This document shows, one piece after another, positions 22,666 through 33,332 of a stretch of 64,000 nucleotides of DNA (position 1 is its first letter; the number at the start of each line of letters is the position of its first letter). Source of the DNA: Phymatolithon calcareum. Lineage: Eukaryota; Rhodophyta; Florideophyceae; Hapalidiales. Position numbers and translations under genes: made by a program. Location: NCBI GenBank assembly GCA_977006965.1, contig OZ345354.1, forward strand, positions 558,001-622,000, given 5' to 3'. A model generated the notes under the pieces. The model saw only the letters and a list, made by a program, of their open reading frames with translations. It was not told the DNA's origin and made no database searches.

Positions 22666-23493
22666 ACTTCTGTCCTAAGAAGGGTTTCATAGTGGGTGTT
22701 CCACAGTTTGGTGGTCTACAAAAACCCACCTCTGGACCAGAGGCTCGGTCCCCTGAGGGGCCTTGAGGTTTATTTTCGAAAAGCAATTCTTTTTGATCTA
22801 CTCCAGTAATCTGAAAAAATACTCCAATAAAGTCCGACAGATTTCACTGTGGTTTAGAGCACGTAGTCATGGCGTTTTCCGAAGTGGATGACAGTAGTAA
22901 AAACCAATGTCGAACTCAACCCATTAAACCAAAGCTGCCGCTCGTGCTTTCTCACCAGCATACAATTCCGCAGGAATCATAGTGCACTTTTGCGCCACAA
23001 GCGCGTTTCTGCGACGGAGAACATCTAGCAATGAGATCACCTGCTGGTCATTTGGCATCAGGCCGCTTAAACGAACGCTATTCTTCCAAATGGATATTAT
23101 ATCGAGCGATATGACAGTTGCCAGCAATTCTTTGACAAATTGGCAACAGAAAAAATAAGAGCTTTTCACCTCTCAGTTTCGTTCCACCGAATCCAACAGT
23201 GTCTTTCTAATACAAAAACCTAGAATTCGATCCTCTCGAAAATACCTGACGTCGTAATTTTTGTGTCCCCCTTCAGTGGCGCATTTGTCAAAATTGACAT
23301 CTCAGGTTGCTTTCTGTGATTGATAATCACTACAGGTTGCCGCTGCGATTGTATCGCGTACTATTCCTATGCAATGCAGCCGGAAGCCAGTCCAACTGTA
23401 GCAGCGTAGCATCCATGTTCCGCGGTTCCTTCGTTATCATTCAGGTGGTTCTTCAACATTTACAGTATAGGTCTGTGGGGCTTTTTTAATTTT

Positions 23494-23533
23494 TTTTGAG
23501 CAAAGTTTATTTAAAAATAAACTTTGCTCAAAA
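23494..23533. repeat. Small AT-rich foldback
   Basis: Arms of about 18 nt around TTGAGCAAAGTTTATTT and its complement AATAAACTTTGCTCAA leave a loop of 2-4 bases. Confidence 0.7.
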
Positions 23534-24053
23534 CAATTACAGTATATGATGCATAAATATATCTCCTCGTTTGCGTAAGATAACCATATCCTCCAGGAGT
23601 GTTGCGATGCAGGCTGTCTGGTTCCTGAACCACAGTTTCACTATGGATCTTGCTGCCTCAATAGTCAGAGGTACTGCTTGGCGCGCGAAGAGACTCGATT
23701 CTGGGATGTCGTGTAGCTCATCAAAGGCCTGGTTTTTGGATAGCCGCAGTTACTCGTTATTCAAAGGATTTCTAAGTGCAAGTCGCCTAACAGGCTATGT
23801 TCCAATCTGCTATAAAGTCCCGCAGTTTCCGTATCCTTTTTCCGTATATCCACGGCTACTCGATGAGAGCGTCCGTGCAGGTTCAGATGCCCGTCACCCA
23901 TTGGACGGCGCCTCTTCGCGGGCTCCGAAGTTTTCATGCTCGTAATTATTACTGGGTGTCGCGTGCTGTCTCCAGGCTTGCAAGCCACAAAATTTTCCAA
24001 CTTGTTTACATGTTTACGTGAAGCTTCAGTAAAATGCTAATGCGTTTCAGTAC

Positions 24054-24400
24054 TACGGCTGGGACGGATCAGGCAACGACAAAGTGATGTGTGGTGTGCC
24101 TTTGCAAGAAGGAAAACAAGGGTTAGCGCCAATTGCTCCGATGGCAAAGGCGAATACCAGAGGAAAGACAACTGGACTCTCTCCCCCTGTAAAGACCGCC
24201 GAACAAGCTTTCCAGATCTTGGCGGTTTTTTTCAACATTTAAAACGCCTTTACACCATTAGCATGAATAGATGATGCCGTCTGCGTTTTCGGTGGCAACC
24301 ACTGCTCCTTCAATGGGACTATCGACCTTCTAGCAGAACATCTTTATACTACTGATGGCCACCGATTCGGAGTTACGGGGATTATGCATCAGGAGCGGAA
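24054..24400 (+). pseudogene. Third iGluR-like fragment
   Basis: After a plausible acceptor (GCGTTTCAG, ending near 24,053) the translation includes CKDRRTSFPDLG and, in another frame, DDAVCVFGGNHCSFNG and TTDGHRFGVTG. These correspond to CKDRRTFFHDPG, DDALCVFGGNQCTFNG and TDGYRFGVTG of the intact gene at 17,881. The frame changes near 24,240 and homology stops near 24,400, before the first membrane span. Confidence 0.7.
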
Positions 24401-24882
24401 GCGCAACAAGGGCCAGGTTTGGTTCTGAGTCCCCAGAGACCGATAAAAAAATGACTTCTGTGTGCACAGTAGATCTACGGATGTAATATCATATCGAAAT
24501 TGCAAGGTCGATGTATCATGATAATATCATGATTCTTCTCGTCCAGCAAGGCAAATGTCTCAACACGTGGCAGAATTGTGTACTGTAATAGGATAGTGCT
24601 GTACAGCGGACCTTCGTATCGAATCAAATTCAAAAAAGTGTCATAAACGTTCAGCGATGCCTGAATGTCGCTAGAGGCCAATACGTACCCAGGAGTGGGT
24701 CGGCAGGCCGCATTGAGGAGGTGAATGCGATTTCAAACATTCAAACCGGGCTCGAGCACGGTCTGGTCAGTTAGCACAACGAGTTTGACCCTACCATCGC
24801 TCCCCTCTTTGTCTCCAAAAAGGGCCCACCCAGCTTCCGTCCCTCCCGTGTCTTTGGTCCCCTCTGTGCCCACCCCTCGACA

Positions 24883-27657
24883 ATGGCGGACGCCGATGTC
24901 GTACGCTGGTTGCGCACCGCGGGCCTCTCGCGATTCCTTCCTCGCTTCGAGTCGGCCGCTATTGCCAAAACAGATTTTGTCGAGCTTATTTCCAGCGATT
25001 TTGATGCTCTCGGAGTCGATTCCCCTGCCGACCGCAAGCGTCTTGCAGACCTCATTGCGGAGCGTCGTAAGGCGGCTGGGCTGTCGCGACGATGCACACC
25101 CCCGCGCGCTTCCACCACCGCTGGAACAACCCGGGACCGCGAGAGGAGGCGTTCGCGAGAAAAGGTGAAGGTGGAACGCGTTGATAGACCTTCGGAGGTT
25201 AAGCGAAAAGAACGTGCTCGCGTGGCGGTTTGTGTGCGGAAAAGACCACTCAGTCAGAAGGAACAAGACAATGGTGATCGAGATATCATTCAAACCCAAG
25301 GCGATAAAGACCTCAATGTTTTTGAGCTCAAGGAGAAGGTGGACCTGACAAAGTATGTGGAAACACATGAATTTGCTTTCGACAGAGTGTTCTCGCACGA
25401 AGTCGGGAACGAAGAGGTATACGAGGGTACGGCGAAACCTCTGGTTGAGGCTCTCTTCACTGGAGGAAGAAGCACTTGCTTTGCTTATGGGCAAACAGGA
25501 GCCGGGAAGACCTTCACCATGGCGGGAGATGGCTATCGAGAGCCCGGTCTCTACGCTCTCGCTGTCCATGACCTTTTCCAACGTATTGCCGAGCGGAAGG
25601 AGGAGCTCGAGCTGCAACGTGCGGAACGCTCGTGTTACGATAGTGATTATGCTGACGCAGCCGCTGCAGTCCACGGTGAAGGAGAAGAAGACGAGGAGGT
25701 GCTCGAAGTGTGGATTTCCTTCTTCGAGATTTATGGCACCCGACTGCACGATCTCCTGGGCAACAGAGCAAAACTAGAGTGTCGAGAAGATGCCAACAAC
25801 GAGGTTCAAATTGTCGGTCTCATCGAAAGAAAATGCGATACTGAGGAGGATGTCATGCTTGCCATTGACGAAGCAAGCGCCTCGCGATCCACAGGAGTGA
25901 CTGGCGCAAACGACGATTCTAGCCGCTCTCATGCTGTTTTTCAAATTGAGCTTCGCGAGGGTACGGCAGGGGGAAGCCATCTATCCGATTCTACAGCTTT
26001 TCGCGAGGCTCTTATTGCGGGTCATGGTAGCATGCAAGTTGTGCGTGACTCCAATAGCGCAGCGAAGGAGCGTGGTCGTCTCTGCTTTATTGATCTGGCT
26101 GGCAGTGAGCGAGGAAACGACACGTCAAAGAATGATAAACAGACGCGGATGGAGGGAGCCGAAATTAACAAGAGTCTCCTCGCTTTGAAGGAATGTATCC
26201 GCGCAATGGGTCAGCGCAAAGACCATACCCCGTTTCGTGGCAGTAAGCTCACACAGGTACTAAAAGCTTCCTTCATTGGCAAGAATTGTCGTACCGTCAT
26301 GATTGCAAACATTTCTCCAGCGTCAAGCAACGTGGAGCACACACTTAACACGCTGCGCTATTCAGATCGAGTTAAAGAGATCCGCAAGGACCGCGGGGCG
26401 AACTCCTTCACACAGCGCACAAATTCGAAATCAGGACGAGCTCTTCGTGTGCGTCGTGCAACGCTTGCATCCGGTCTGGGTGCGGCTACCGCGTTTAACG
26501 ATGACACAAAGTCTGCAGCTCAACTGGGAAGTCTTTTCCGCGATCGCTCTTCGGAACCTTTGGCGGATGAGCCTGTGGTCAGGCAGATGGGAACGCGTCG
26601 CTCGAGCGAGAAGCAATTACGCACCCCAGGGATTCCCCGTCCGACTCACGGCGGCTCACGGCGCACTCTTCGCACAGCGGAAGATTCGACTGTGAGCGCT
26701 GAACTACCTCCCGCAGTACCTGATTCAGGGCTGCCTAGAGGATCTGAGACTGGGATTTCGAGGCTGCGTGAATCCCGTCTCGCACGTCGTCGCATTTCGC
26801 AGAGTACCACAAATCTCCCTCAGCGTTCCGCACTTGGTAGCGGAATCCGTCGCAGTGGAACCGGGCTCGAGACCCCGGAGATACCTGCAGGTAGCAGCAG
26901 TGGAAGCGGGTCTGATGCGCCGGCAGCGGCGCCGCGTCGCGGCTTGCGTCGCATGAAACCCCCACAGAGTCGCGACACATCAGCATCAGGTATCCCGCGT
27001 GCCAACACTCGATCGAAGCGACGGCCAAGTATGTTTGATTCCAGTACACTATCAGGCGTGACTTCGTCAGCACCGTCTGCAGCACAGCCTGAGGTAGAAC
27101 GTCCGAAGTCCGGTGGATGGACCGCCGCACCTGACCCGCCAGACTACTTCTCCGGGGCAGATGACGACGACGGAGACCTTCTCTTTGCAGATGATGCTCC
27201 GAAATTGAAGCAAAAGACGGACAAACGGTCATCGCCGCCGTTACCAGCCGCATCTGCAGTTATACCAGTCCGATCGCCCGTGCGCACGCGCGCCGCCACG
27301 AAGAAGATGACTGTAGAGCCACTAAGCACGTCTGCAACAACTTCGGCGGAAAGTGGGGGTGCTGCCCCGTCCGAGAGCATGACAGATACGTCTAAGCGTC
27401 TGTCTGGAAGATCGGAGTCGGGTGGAAGGACCGGTTCGGCTGCATTGCGCGACGTTATCAGACACCATCACATGCAGATCGAGGAATTGATGCGTTTGTG
27501 CGAATCTGACGTGCAGCTCGTGCGTGCTGCGGAGACCGGGGATATTGACGCGGCAGTGTACGCTATGAAGCTTGAGCTTAACCTGTCGCAGAAGCTAGAC
27601 ATGGTAATTTCCCTGAAGGCTAAACTGGGATGGTTGCTCTCGGATAATGAAGGGTGA
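24883..27657 (+). CDS. Kinesin-13-type microtubule depolymerase with N-terminal SAM domain
   Basis: 924 residues from ATG 24,883. A SAM-like domain occupies about residues 1-66 (VVRWLRTAGLSRFLPRF..), followed by a basic linker. The motor at about 110-490 has the P-loop GQTGAGKT (203-210), switch I NDDSSRSH (343-350) and switch II DLAGSE (404-409). The sequence around KRPLSQKE and ...NEEVYEGTAKPLVE is typical of kinesin-13 internal-motor proteins, which depolymerise microtubule ends during mitosis; a SAM domain is known in the KIF24 branch. An acidic insert (about 235-273) interrupts the motor. The C-terminal half is Ser/Arg/Pro-rich, ending in a helical region. The stop overlaps a perfect donor (GGGTGAGT), but splicing to the nearest acceptor would also stop within a few codons. 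Confidence 0.93.
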   Translation: MADADVVRWLRTAGLSRFLPRFESAAIAKTDFVELISSDFDALGVDSPADRKRLADLIAERRKAAGLSRRCTPPRASTTAGTTRDRERRRSREKVKVERVDRPSEVKRKERARVAVCVRKRPLSQKEQDNGDRDIIQTQGDKDLNVFELKEKVDLTKYVETHEFAFDRVFSHEVGNEEVYEGTAKPLVEALFTGGRSTCFAYGQTGAGKTFTMAGDGYREPGLYALAVHDLFQRIAERKEELELQRAERSCYDSDYADAAAAVHGEGEEDEEVLEVWISFFEIYGTRLHDLLGNRAKLECREDANNEVQIVGLIERKCDTEEDVMLAIDEASASRSTGVTGANDDSSRSHAVFQIELREGTAGGSHLSDSTAFREALIAGHGSMQVVRDSNSAAKERGRLCFIDLAGSERGNDTSKNDKQTRMEGAEINKSLLALKECIRAMGQRKDHTPFRGSKLTQVLKASFIGKNCRTVMIANISPASSNVEHTLNTLRYSDRVKEIRKDRGANSFTQRTNSKSGRALRVRRATLASGLGAATAFNDDTKSAAQLGSLFRDRSSEPLADEPVVRQMGTRRSSEKQLRTPGIPRPTHGGSRRTLRTAEDSTVSAELPPAVPDSGLPRGSETGISRLRESRLARRRISQSTTNLPQRSALGSGIRRSGTGLETPEIPAGSSSGSGSDAPAAAPRRGLRRMKPPQSRDTSASGIPRANTRSKRRPSMFDSSTLSGVTSSAPSAAQPEVERPKSGGWTAAPDPPDYFSGADDDDGDLLFADDAPKLKQKTDKRSSPPLPAASAVIPVRSPVRTRAATKKMTVEPLSTSATTSAESGGAAPSESMTDTSKRLSGRSESGGRTGSAALRDVIRHHHMQIEELMRLCESDVQLVRAAETGDIDAAVYAMKLELNLSQKLDMVISLKAKLGWLLSDNEG

Positions 27658-28027
27658 GTAGAATTACGATTGGGTGTAGGTATTTGATTCATTCTTCCAG
27701 TCCATGACACGCAGAGTTTGCCTTGTAGATTTTGCTAGACGCTTCCCCCAACGACGCTTGCTTTACTTTTTGGTGTAACTGTATAAAAGACAATGGTTAC
27801 CAAAAGAATCCGCCCTCCTCTCGGTAGTTACGCTCACAGCGATGAGTTTGCGAAAACCAAAGGAACATGGAACTGAATAAGAAAGTGCCTAAAGAACTAT
27901 TGATCTTGGACGCAGGACTGTTCGAAAGAAGGAGATTATAACAGTAGCTTCGTCTTGCAAGCATTCTTGGAAGGACGGCGCGTATGCTGCATTTAGCCAC
28001 GCGGTGGGCGCGAGGCGCTCTTCAACA

Positions 28028-28900
28028 TCAATTGTTGCCGAACAAATTCTCCAACCGTCGTTTCATGAGCTCGATCTCATCGGGGGAAAGTCCTGATGAT
28101 CCATCATTATCGCCGTTAGTGGGCTGGCCATCCGCATCCAGACCGTCCTCAGCAATACCCCAGTGTGCCTTATTTTCAATGGCACTCTCCTCCGGCGGAT
28201 CGACAAGGGAGCCGGCAGGAACAAATCCAAGACGGAAACCCTCCCGAATACAAAATTCACGAAGCTCGCTGCTCTCAAGACGACAAACTTTAGCCGTTGG
28301 GAAATCCTGTCCCTCCAGCATTTTTGCATACCGCTGTGCCTCCCGCCGCTCTTGAAATGCAAGCACAATACTCTCCTCGCCTAGGGAGAGAGAATATACG
28401 CCTTCCCGTTCCTCGCGCGAAGTGAAGACGATGACCCAGAGATTGTCAATGCTCTCAAACTGCTCGACGAAACGCATCGCCTCGCCGTCATCGTCCATGC
28501 TGTTGCTCGAGATTTCCACCTCGACGCCGTCGATTTCACCTGATATCAAACGTGATACATCCGCGGGCGCCTCCTCGACGTCCCGGATTCGCTTCCGGAG
28601 CGCGTCCATGTCGAGGAAGAGAGATGGATCTGTGAAGTCGCCGCTTCCAAACGAATTCTCCTCCGGATGCCCGGACTCACCGGGATCGACATTTTCCTCA
28701 TCGCTGGCGTCAGTGCATGATCGCACTGGTGACTTTACATAAGTCACGCGTGAGCGCGGTCGGCGAGCGTGAAATTGTCGAACGTTACGCGACGCTTGTA
28801 GTTGTTGTAGACGGTGTGTAAAGGCCGAGCCGCGCCCGCTGAAAGAGGCAAGGCACCACGCGCAGGTTCTAGAGTTCCGGTGAGGCGCCAGTGACGACAT
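28028..28900 (-). CDS. DUF3110 family protein, probably plastid-targeted
   Basis: 290 residues, intron-free. The N-terminal 60 or so are Ser/Arg/His-rich and nearly devoid of acids, like a plastid transit peptide. An acidic middle precedes a DUF3110-like domain at about residues 155-235 (WVIVFTSREEREGVYSLSLG, then VVLAF-like IVLAFQERREAQRYAKMLEG, QDFP, and LREFCIREGF). DUF3110 proteins are found in cyanobacteria and plastids and have no settled function. The gene converges with the kinesin and diverges from ispE across about 300 bp. Confidence 0.75.
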   Translation of the reverse strand: MSSLAPHRNSRTCAWCLASFSGRGSAFTHRLQQLQASRNVRQFHARRPRSRVTYVKSPVRSCTDASDEENVDPGESGHPEENSFGSGDFTDPSLFLDMDALRKRIRDVEEAPADVSRLISGEIDGVEVEISSNSMDDDGEAMRFVEQFESIDNLWVIVFTSREEREGVYSLSLGEESIVLAFQERREAQRYAKMLEGQDFPTAKVCRLESSELREFCIREGFRLGFVPAGSLVDPPEESAIENKAHWGIAEDGLDADGQPTNGDNDGSSGLSPDEIELMKRRLENLFGNN

Positions 28901-29200
28901 ATTGGAGCGCCCGAGGAGGGCGCGAATGTGCGGTCCTCAGTGGCAACAGAACTTGACTTTGTTCGTGCTGCCGCGGATTGTCTCGGGACGTTCTGAGATC
29001 AGCGTTCCTCCTCTGCACCGATTGCACCTCGAAAAAACTAATTACTTATTGCACCAATAAATTTCAGCAATTACAGGATCTTCCCATCGATGTTCTCGGA
29101 TCTCAGATGCTCCGTAGGAGTACTGTAGGCCTACCCAACGGCAATCTCCTATTTCTGATTGCCCTCTTCCAGTGCAATCAAGCTTCCAATAATCTTTACG
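28901..29200. promoter_or_regulatory. Shared intergenic region between DUF3110 gene and ispE
   Basis: Two genes with predicted plastid products start on opposite strands from this 300-bp region. It contains TACTGTA at 29,121-29,127. No canonical TATA box is obvious. Confidence 0.4.
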
Positions 29201-30443
29201 ATGGTGGGGTTCTTATCTGAACCATGCTTCGTTCCTTGTGGCGGCCGTCTTCTTTGGGGCGGACAACGGCGGCAACGCCAGCCCGCACGATGTGTCCGCA
29301 TGATGACATCAACGTCTCCAATTGCAGCTCCAGTCGAGTGGGATATCCGATTGCAGAGTCCTTGCAAGATAAATCTATTTTTGCGAATACTCGGCAAGCG
29401 CAAAGACGGTGCGTCTCAATTCATCTGATGCCACAATGCACATTACCACTTGTAACTAACTCTCCCTCTGTTCCTCATCTTTGATCAGGCTTTCATGAGC
29501 TTGCATCTCTGTTCCAGGCCATCAGTCTGCATGACACTCTCTACGTATCCGTAGCGCCTGAGGACGCGACGTCGGACTTTCTCGCATGCGACATGCCAGG
29601 CGTGCCAACTGATGAGTCCAATCTTGTACTGAAAGCATTTTCCACCTTTCGCGAGCGCACCGGGATCGAAACACTCTTCCGTGCACGCCTTGAGAAACGC
29701 ATTCCGCATGGTGCCGGACTCGGTGGTGGATCCGGGAATGCCGCCACGGCGTTGTGGGCGGCGAATAAGCTTACTGGCGAGAAGTGTTCGGACAAGGAGC
29801 TTGCGGAATTTGGCGCTGAGTTTGGGTCTGATATATCCTTTTTCTTCACCAATGGCAGCGCGTATTGTACTGGAAAGGGTGATAGGCTTATGGAAATCGA
29901 ACGCCTCAACCCGCAAACTTTGTACATTGTCAAACCGGCGGAAAGTTTGTCTACTAAAGACGTTTTTGATAAGCTTGACCTCACCGAATGTGTCAATGGA
30001 AGGGACCCGAAGGAATTATTGGATAAAATGAAGAAGGGTGTCATGTTTGCGGATTTTGTGAATGATTTGGAGAAGCCTAGTTTCGAGTTGCTGCCCAGAT
30101 TGCAAGATGTCAAGGACGCACTGTACAAGTCTGGTTTTAACGTATGTATCTTCTTCCCAGGTTCTTTTTGACGGTACACATCAAAACTGTTCTGACTGAC
30201 TCTACTTTCTATGTCATTTTCCTCGTGTAGACGGTGATGATGACTGGCAGTGGAACATCTTTCTTCTGTTTGGGACACCCTAGTACACCGGACTTCATGG
30301 ACGTGTTCCCAACACAGTATAACGTGAAGGTCATGCCGGCAATGTTCGTTTGTCGCCGCTTCCCGGGCATGTGGTACTTCGAACAACCACCGCCATCGGA
30401 GCTCGGGAAGGAAGAGTATGGTGCCGATGTGCTTACTTTTTGA
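29201..30443 (+). CDS. ispE: 4-diphosphocytidyl-2-C-methyl-D-erythritol kinase
   Basis: Three exons (29,201-29,408; 29,489-30,141; 30,231-30,443) with 80- and 89-bp GT-AG introns give 357 residues. The first 45 are Arg-rich and look like a transit peptide. The GHMP-kinase motifs are present: PCKINLFLRILGKRKDGFHE (54-73, split by intron 1), the phosphate loop PHGAGLGGGSGNAAT (142-156), GSDISFF, and the C-terminal TGSGTSFF after intron 2. IspE phosphorylates CDP-methylerythritol with ATP in the plastid isoprenoid pathway. The usual Ala of PAKINL is Cys. Upstream in-frame ATGs exist (29,159), but 29,201 gives a better transit peptide. Confidence 0.93.
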
Positions 30444-30720
30444 AAAACTAAACGTAGAAGTTTAAAGACTCTTCTGTCAATCTATTGTAAGAGGCGTGCT
30501 ACATGCGCTCGGTCGCCACGCACCATCGCTAAGTCTTGAAGATTGTGCATGGCGCTGACCAGTCACTAACCTAAACTTATTGCCTGGTCTACTAAATTCT
30601 GCTGTAGTGTACCAAATCCAGAAAGCGGAGAGAAGAAGACTCGTCTCTTCGGCTTTTATCATATTGTTGCCCAGAAGCCTTGTGCGTTTATCTGCCCGGC
30701 AATCAACAAATCGGCAGCTC

Positions 30721-31709
30721 ATGTGCACATGTGCATGGACAGACATGATAATTCAGCGCAGCACCGTGCCCATGACTGCCTCATTACGTCATGTGCAAAC
30801 CGTTGCAAATTCCGTCCGTCCTGTGACCCTCGCATCAACGATCGTGGAAGCCGCCACAGTGCGTCCAGGTCTCCTCCCGATCGTGAAGCTGCATGGCGTA
30901 CTTGGCTCCACTGGCACGTACGGCTCAATCCTTCGCCGAAAGAGCTTTGGTACGTACCTGTCTCTTCGGCGTAGGTGTGCCTTCCATCCCGCTTCTGACC
31001 CATTTCCCCATGACGTACAGCTCCCGGCCGCACGAAAATCGGACTCGATCTCCGCAATCACGGTCGCTCTCCACATGTGAGCGGCATGGACTACTTCTCC
31101 CAGGCGCAGGACGTTGCGTCGACATTGCGCGACCTGGATGTCGACCGGGCGATTCTCATCGGGCACTCAATGGGCGGCAAGGTGGCCATGCATCTTGCGC
31201 TCACGCAGCCGGAACTCGTAGCCGCTCTTGTGGTGGTTGACATAGCACCAGTTCGATACGCATCTAGCAAAAGCCCCGTGCATGCGCAAACAGCCATGCT
31301 GGCCATGCGTGCTGTCGATCTTGCCGCATGTAAGAGACGGCAGGACGTTGACGAGGCGTTGGAGCGAAATGGGGTGTCTTCGATCATTGTTCGCCGGTTT
31401 GTAATGACAAATTTATTGCAGGGAAAACAGGGCGCGTTTCGATGGAGGCTCAATCTGGACGGTATTATTGAGGGATTGCAGGACATTCTCGGATTTCCAG
31501 AACAGGATGGTCGTGTATATCAAGGGCGGACATGCGTCATTCGTGGGGGGAAAAGTCAGTATGTACCGTTTTCTGCTATGCGCAAGTATACGACGCTTTT
31601 TCCAAACACCAAACTTGTCACCCTCTCCGATGCGGGTCATTGGATACAGGCGGAGCAGCCGGATGCGTATTGTGAAGCTGTCAATGCGTTTTTAGAACAT
31701 GAGGACTGA
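30721..31709 (+). CDS. ABHD11-like alpha/beta hydrolase
   Basis: Two exons (30,721-30,949; 31,021-31,709; 71-bp intron) give about 305 residues. The fold begins at LHGVLGST (oxyanion HG), continues with IGLDLRNHGRSPH created across the intron, the nucleophile elbow GHSMGG (Ser about 126), PELVAALVVVDIAPV, and the C-terminal catalytic His in DAGHWIQAEQP. This set matches the ABHD11/YbfF esterase group, usually mitochondrial. The 50-residue leader lacks acids after its first ten residues and may be a targeting peptide. ATGs at 30,745 and 30,772 are alternative starts. Confidence 0.85.
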
Positions 31710-33332
31710 TTTTCTCGCTCTTGTTTTTCTAAAAGTGTGGGTCCTGGGCTTCTCGTTTTACCGATGCACCTGCCGCGATTTTTGACGACTGAATGTATGG
31801 ATTTAGTGGCTAGACGTCCACTGAACAGTTGCACTGGGGTTATTGTAGCACAATGACCGTCTGTACCATGCGAAAGAGGGAATAAAAGGGCAAGTACCGA
31901 CAATTTTGAATCAGCGATTTTCTTCAAAGGCCGATGACAAGAAGTTCCCTAGGGATTTCATTTGCCTCCAGCCTTCTAAAGCATTTTGATGGATCAATTC
32001 GCTCGACGTATGTGTCAAGCGCCTATTACCTTTGCCAACGCTCCTGGTGTTCTTCTAGAGTGACGGAGGCGCAAGGTCGTGTTGAAGATGAGGATGAAGA
32101 TTTATCTCCACGAAACTCAATGTTGCTGATGAAAATTATCCCAGCTGAAGACGTCGATTGGCCTGGATGGTGGGAGCTAAACAGATGACCTCGTGCCCAC
32201 GTCTGACCGCGTGGAAATGTAAACAGGAGTTCTAGTAGTTATAGACTGTACTGTTTCGCATATGAGGTTTCGCTTGGAGGTACGCGATAGTTCTTCAAGG
32301 CCGCCACAGAATTCAATATCAAATCTGTCCTTGAGACCGAACATCCGTACTTCCCAGTGGAAGTAACTGACACACCATACTGGATCCCAATCAACGGCGT
32401 GTAGCCGCGCAACTTTCGCTATCGGAATGAAAGCAGAAGCAAAGATGCCAAAACCCAGCGCGATGACACTGCGAAATCTGAAGTTTGATCCGTCGTCAAG
32501 CACTCGATGGTTACAAGCCGCTACTCTACTTCGATCATGTCACTGAACCATTGGCCGGAGACAGCGCCTTTTTCATTAAAGTCTGTTTGGCGGCAATTGA
32601 TGAGGAACCTGATCTTGTGCAGCCGCTGTCGTCTTTCACGCTTTAATAACTGACTAGAAGCCCCTGAAAACGTACCGTTGGTGCTGACTGCGATGCTTCT
32701 TGTTTGCGCGCTGCTATCAACCAGAATTTGCAGGTGGAGAATTACCGTCATCGTCTGCTACCAATAATCTTGTCGTGTAGTATCGCAAAGCACTTGTCCA
32801 GCAACCCCCACGAGAATCCTTGGGCACTTAAAAGATTTGCAACGCCTGATCTTCAGGACTTTTATCAAGTTCAGAGAAGATGCCCCACGTTCAATCTCGA
32901 GTGCCAAAAACTCTTCTAAATGCTTTTCATGATCCTTTCGCCTATTACGGTGTAATCATCAGACTGGTGTGCCTGAGCAACCACGTGGTGGACGGTTTAT
33001 TGGTTCCGCATATCAGCGATTACGTCAATCCGGCTACTGCAGTATTGAATGACCCGCAATTACTGGCGAAGGGCATCACGTGAATTTCACGTCCATACGA
33101 ACCCCGCAAAGTTATGTATGCCGCCAACTCGCTGAAGTTTTTAGGCCTAATTTTACAAACATCTCTGGGCATCTTTTAGATAACCTTCCGATTTCATGCG
33201 CCGCATCCTCGTCGCCGACAAGGAATTTGAAAAAACGAAACCTATCCCTACTAGCGAAGTATTGACAAGTCTTGGGAAAGCACTGCTAGCAACACAGCGT
33301 AAATAAAATAGCACGGCACTGTGTTTAACTAT
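31710..33332. other. Intergenic DNA with possible gene fragments
   Basis: A plus-strand frame (31,934-32,188) ends in a non-repetitive segment (MKIIPAEDVDWPGWWELN). A minus-strand frame (32,177-32,503) contains a hydrophobic span (VIALGFGIFASAFIPIAKV). Neither matches a family I recognise. Confidence 0.35.

Larger units (their letters stand above)
21039..24053. other. Intergenic DNA with small foldbacks and one SINE-like repeat
   Basis: No gene recognised. Foldbacks lie at 21,417-21,454 and 23,494-23,533 and a dispersed repeat at 22,573-22,665, listed separately. Confidence 0.5.
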
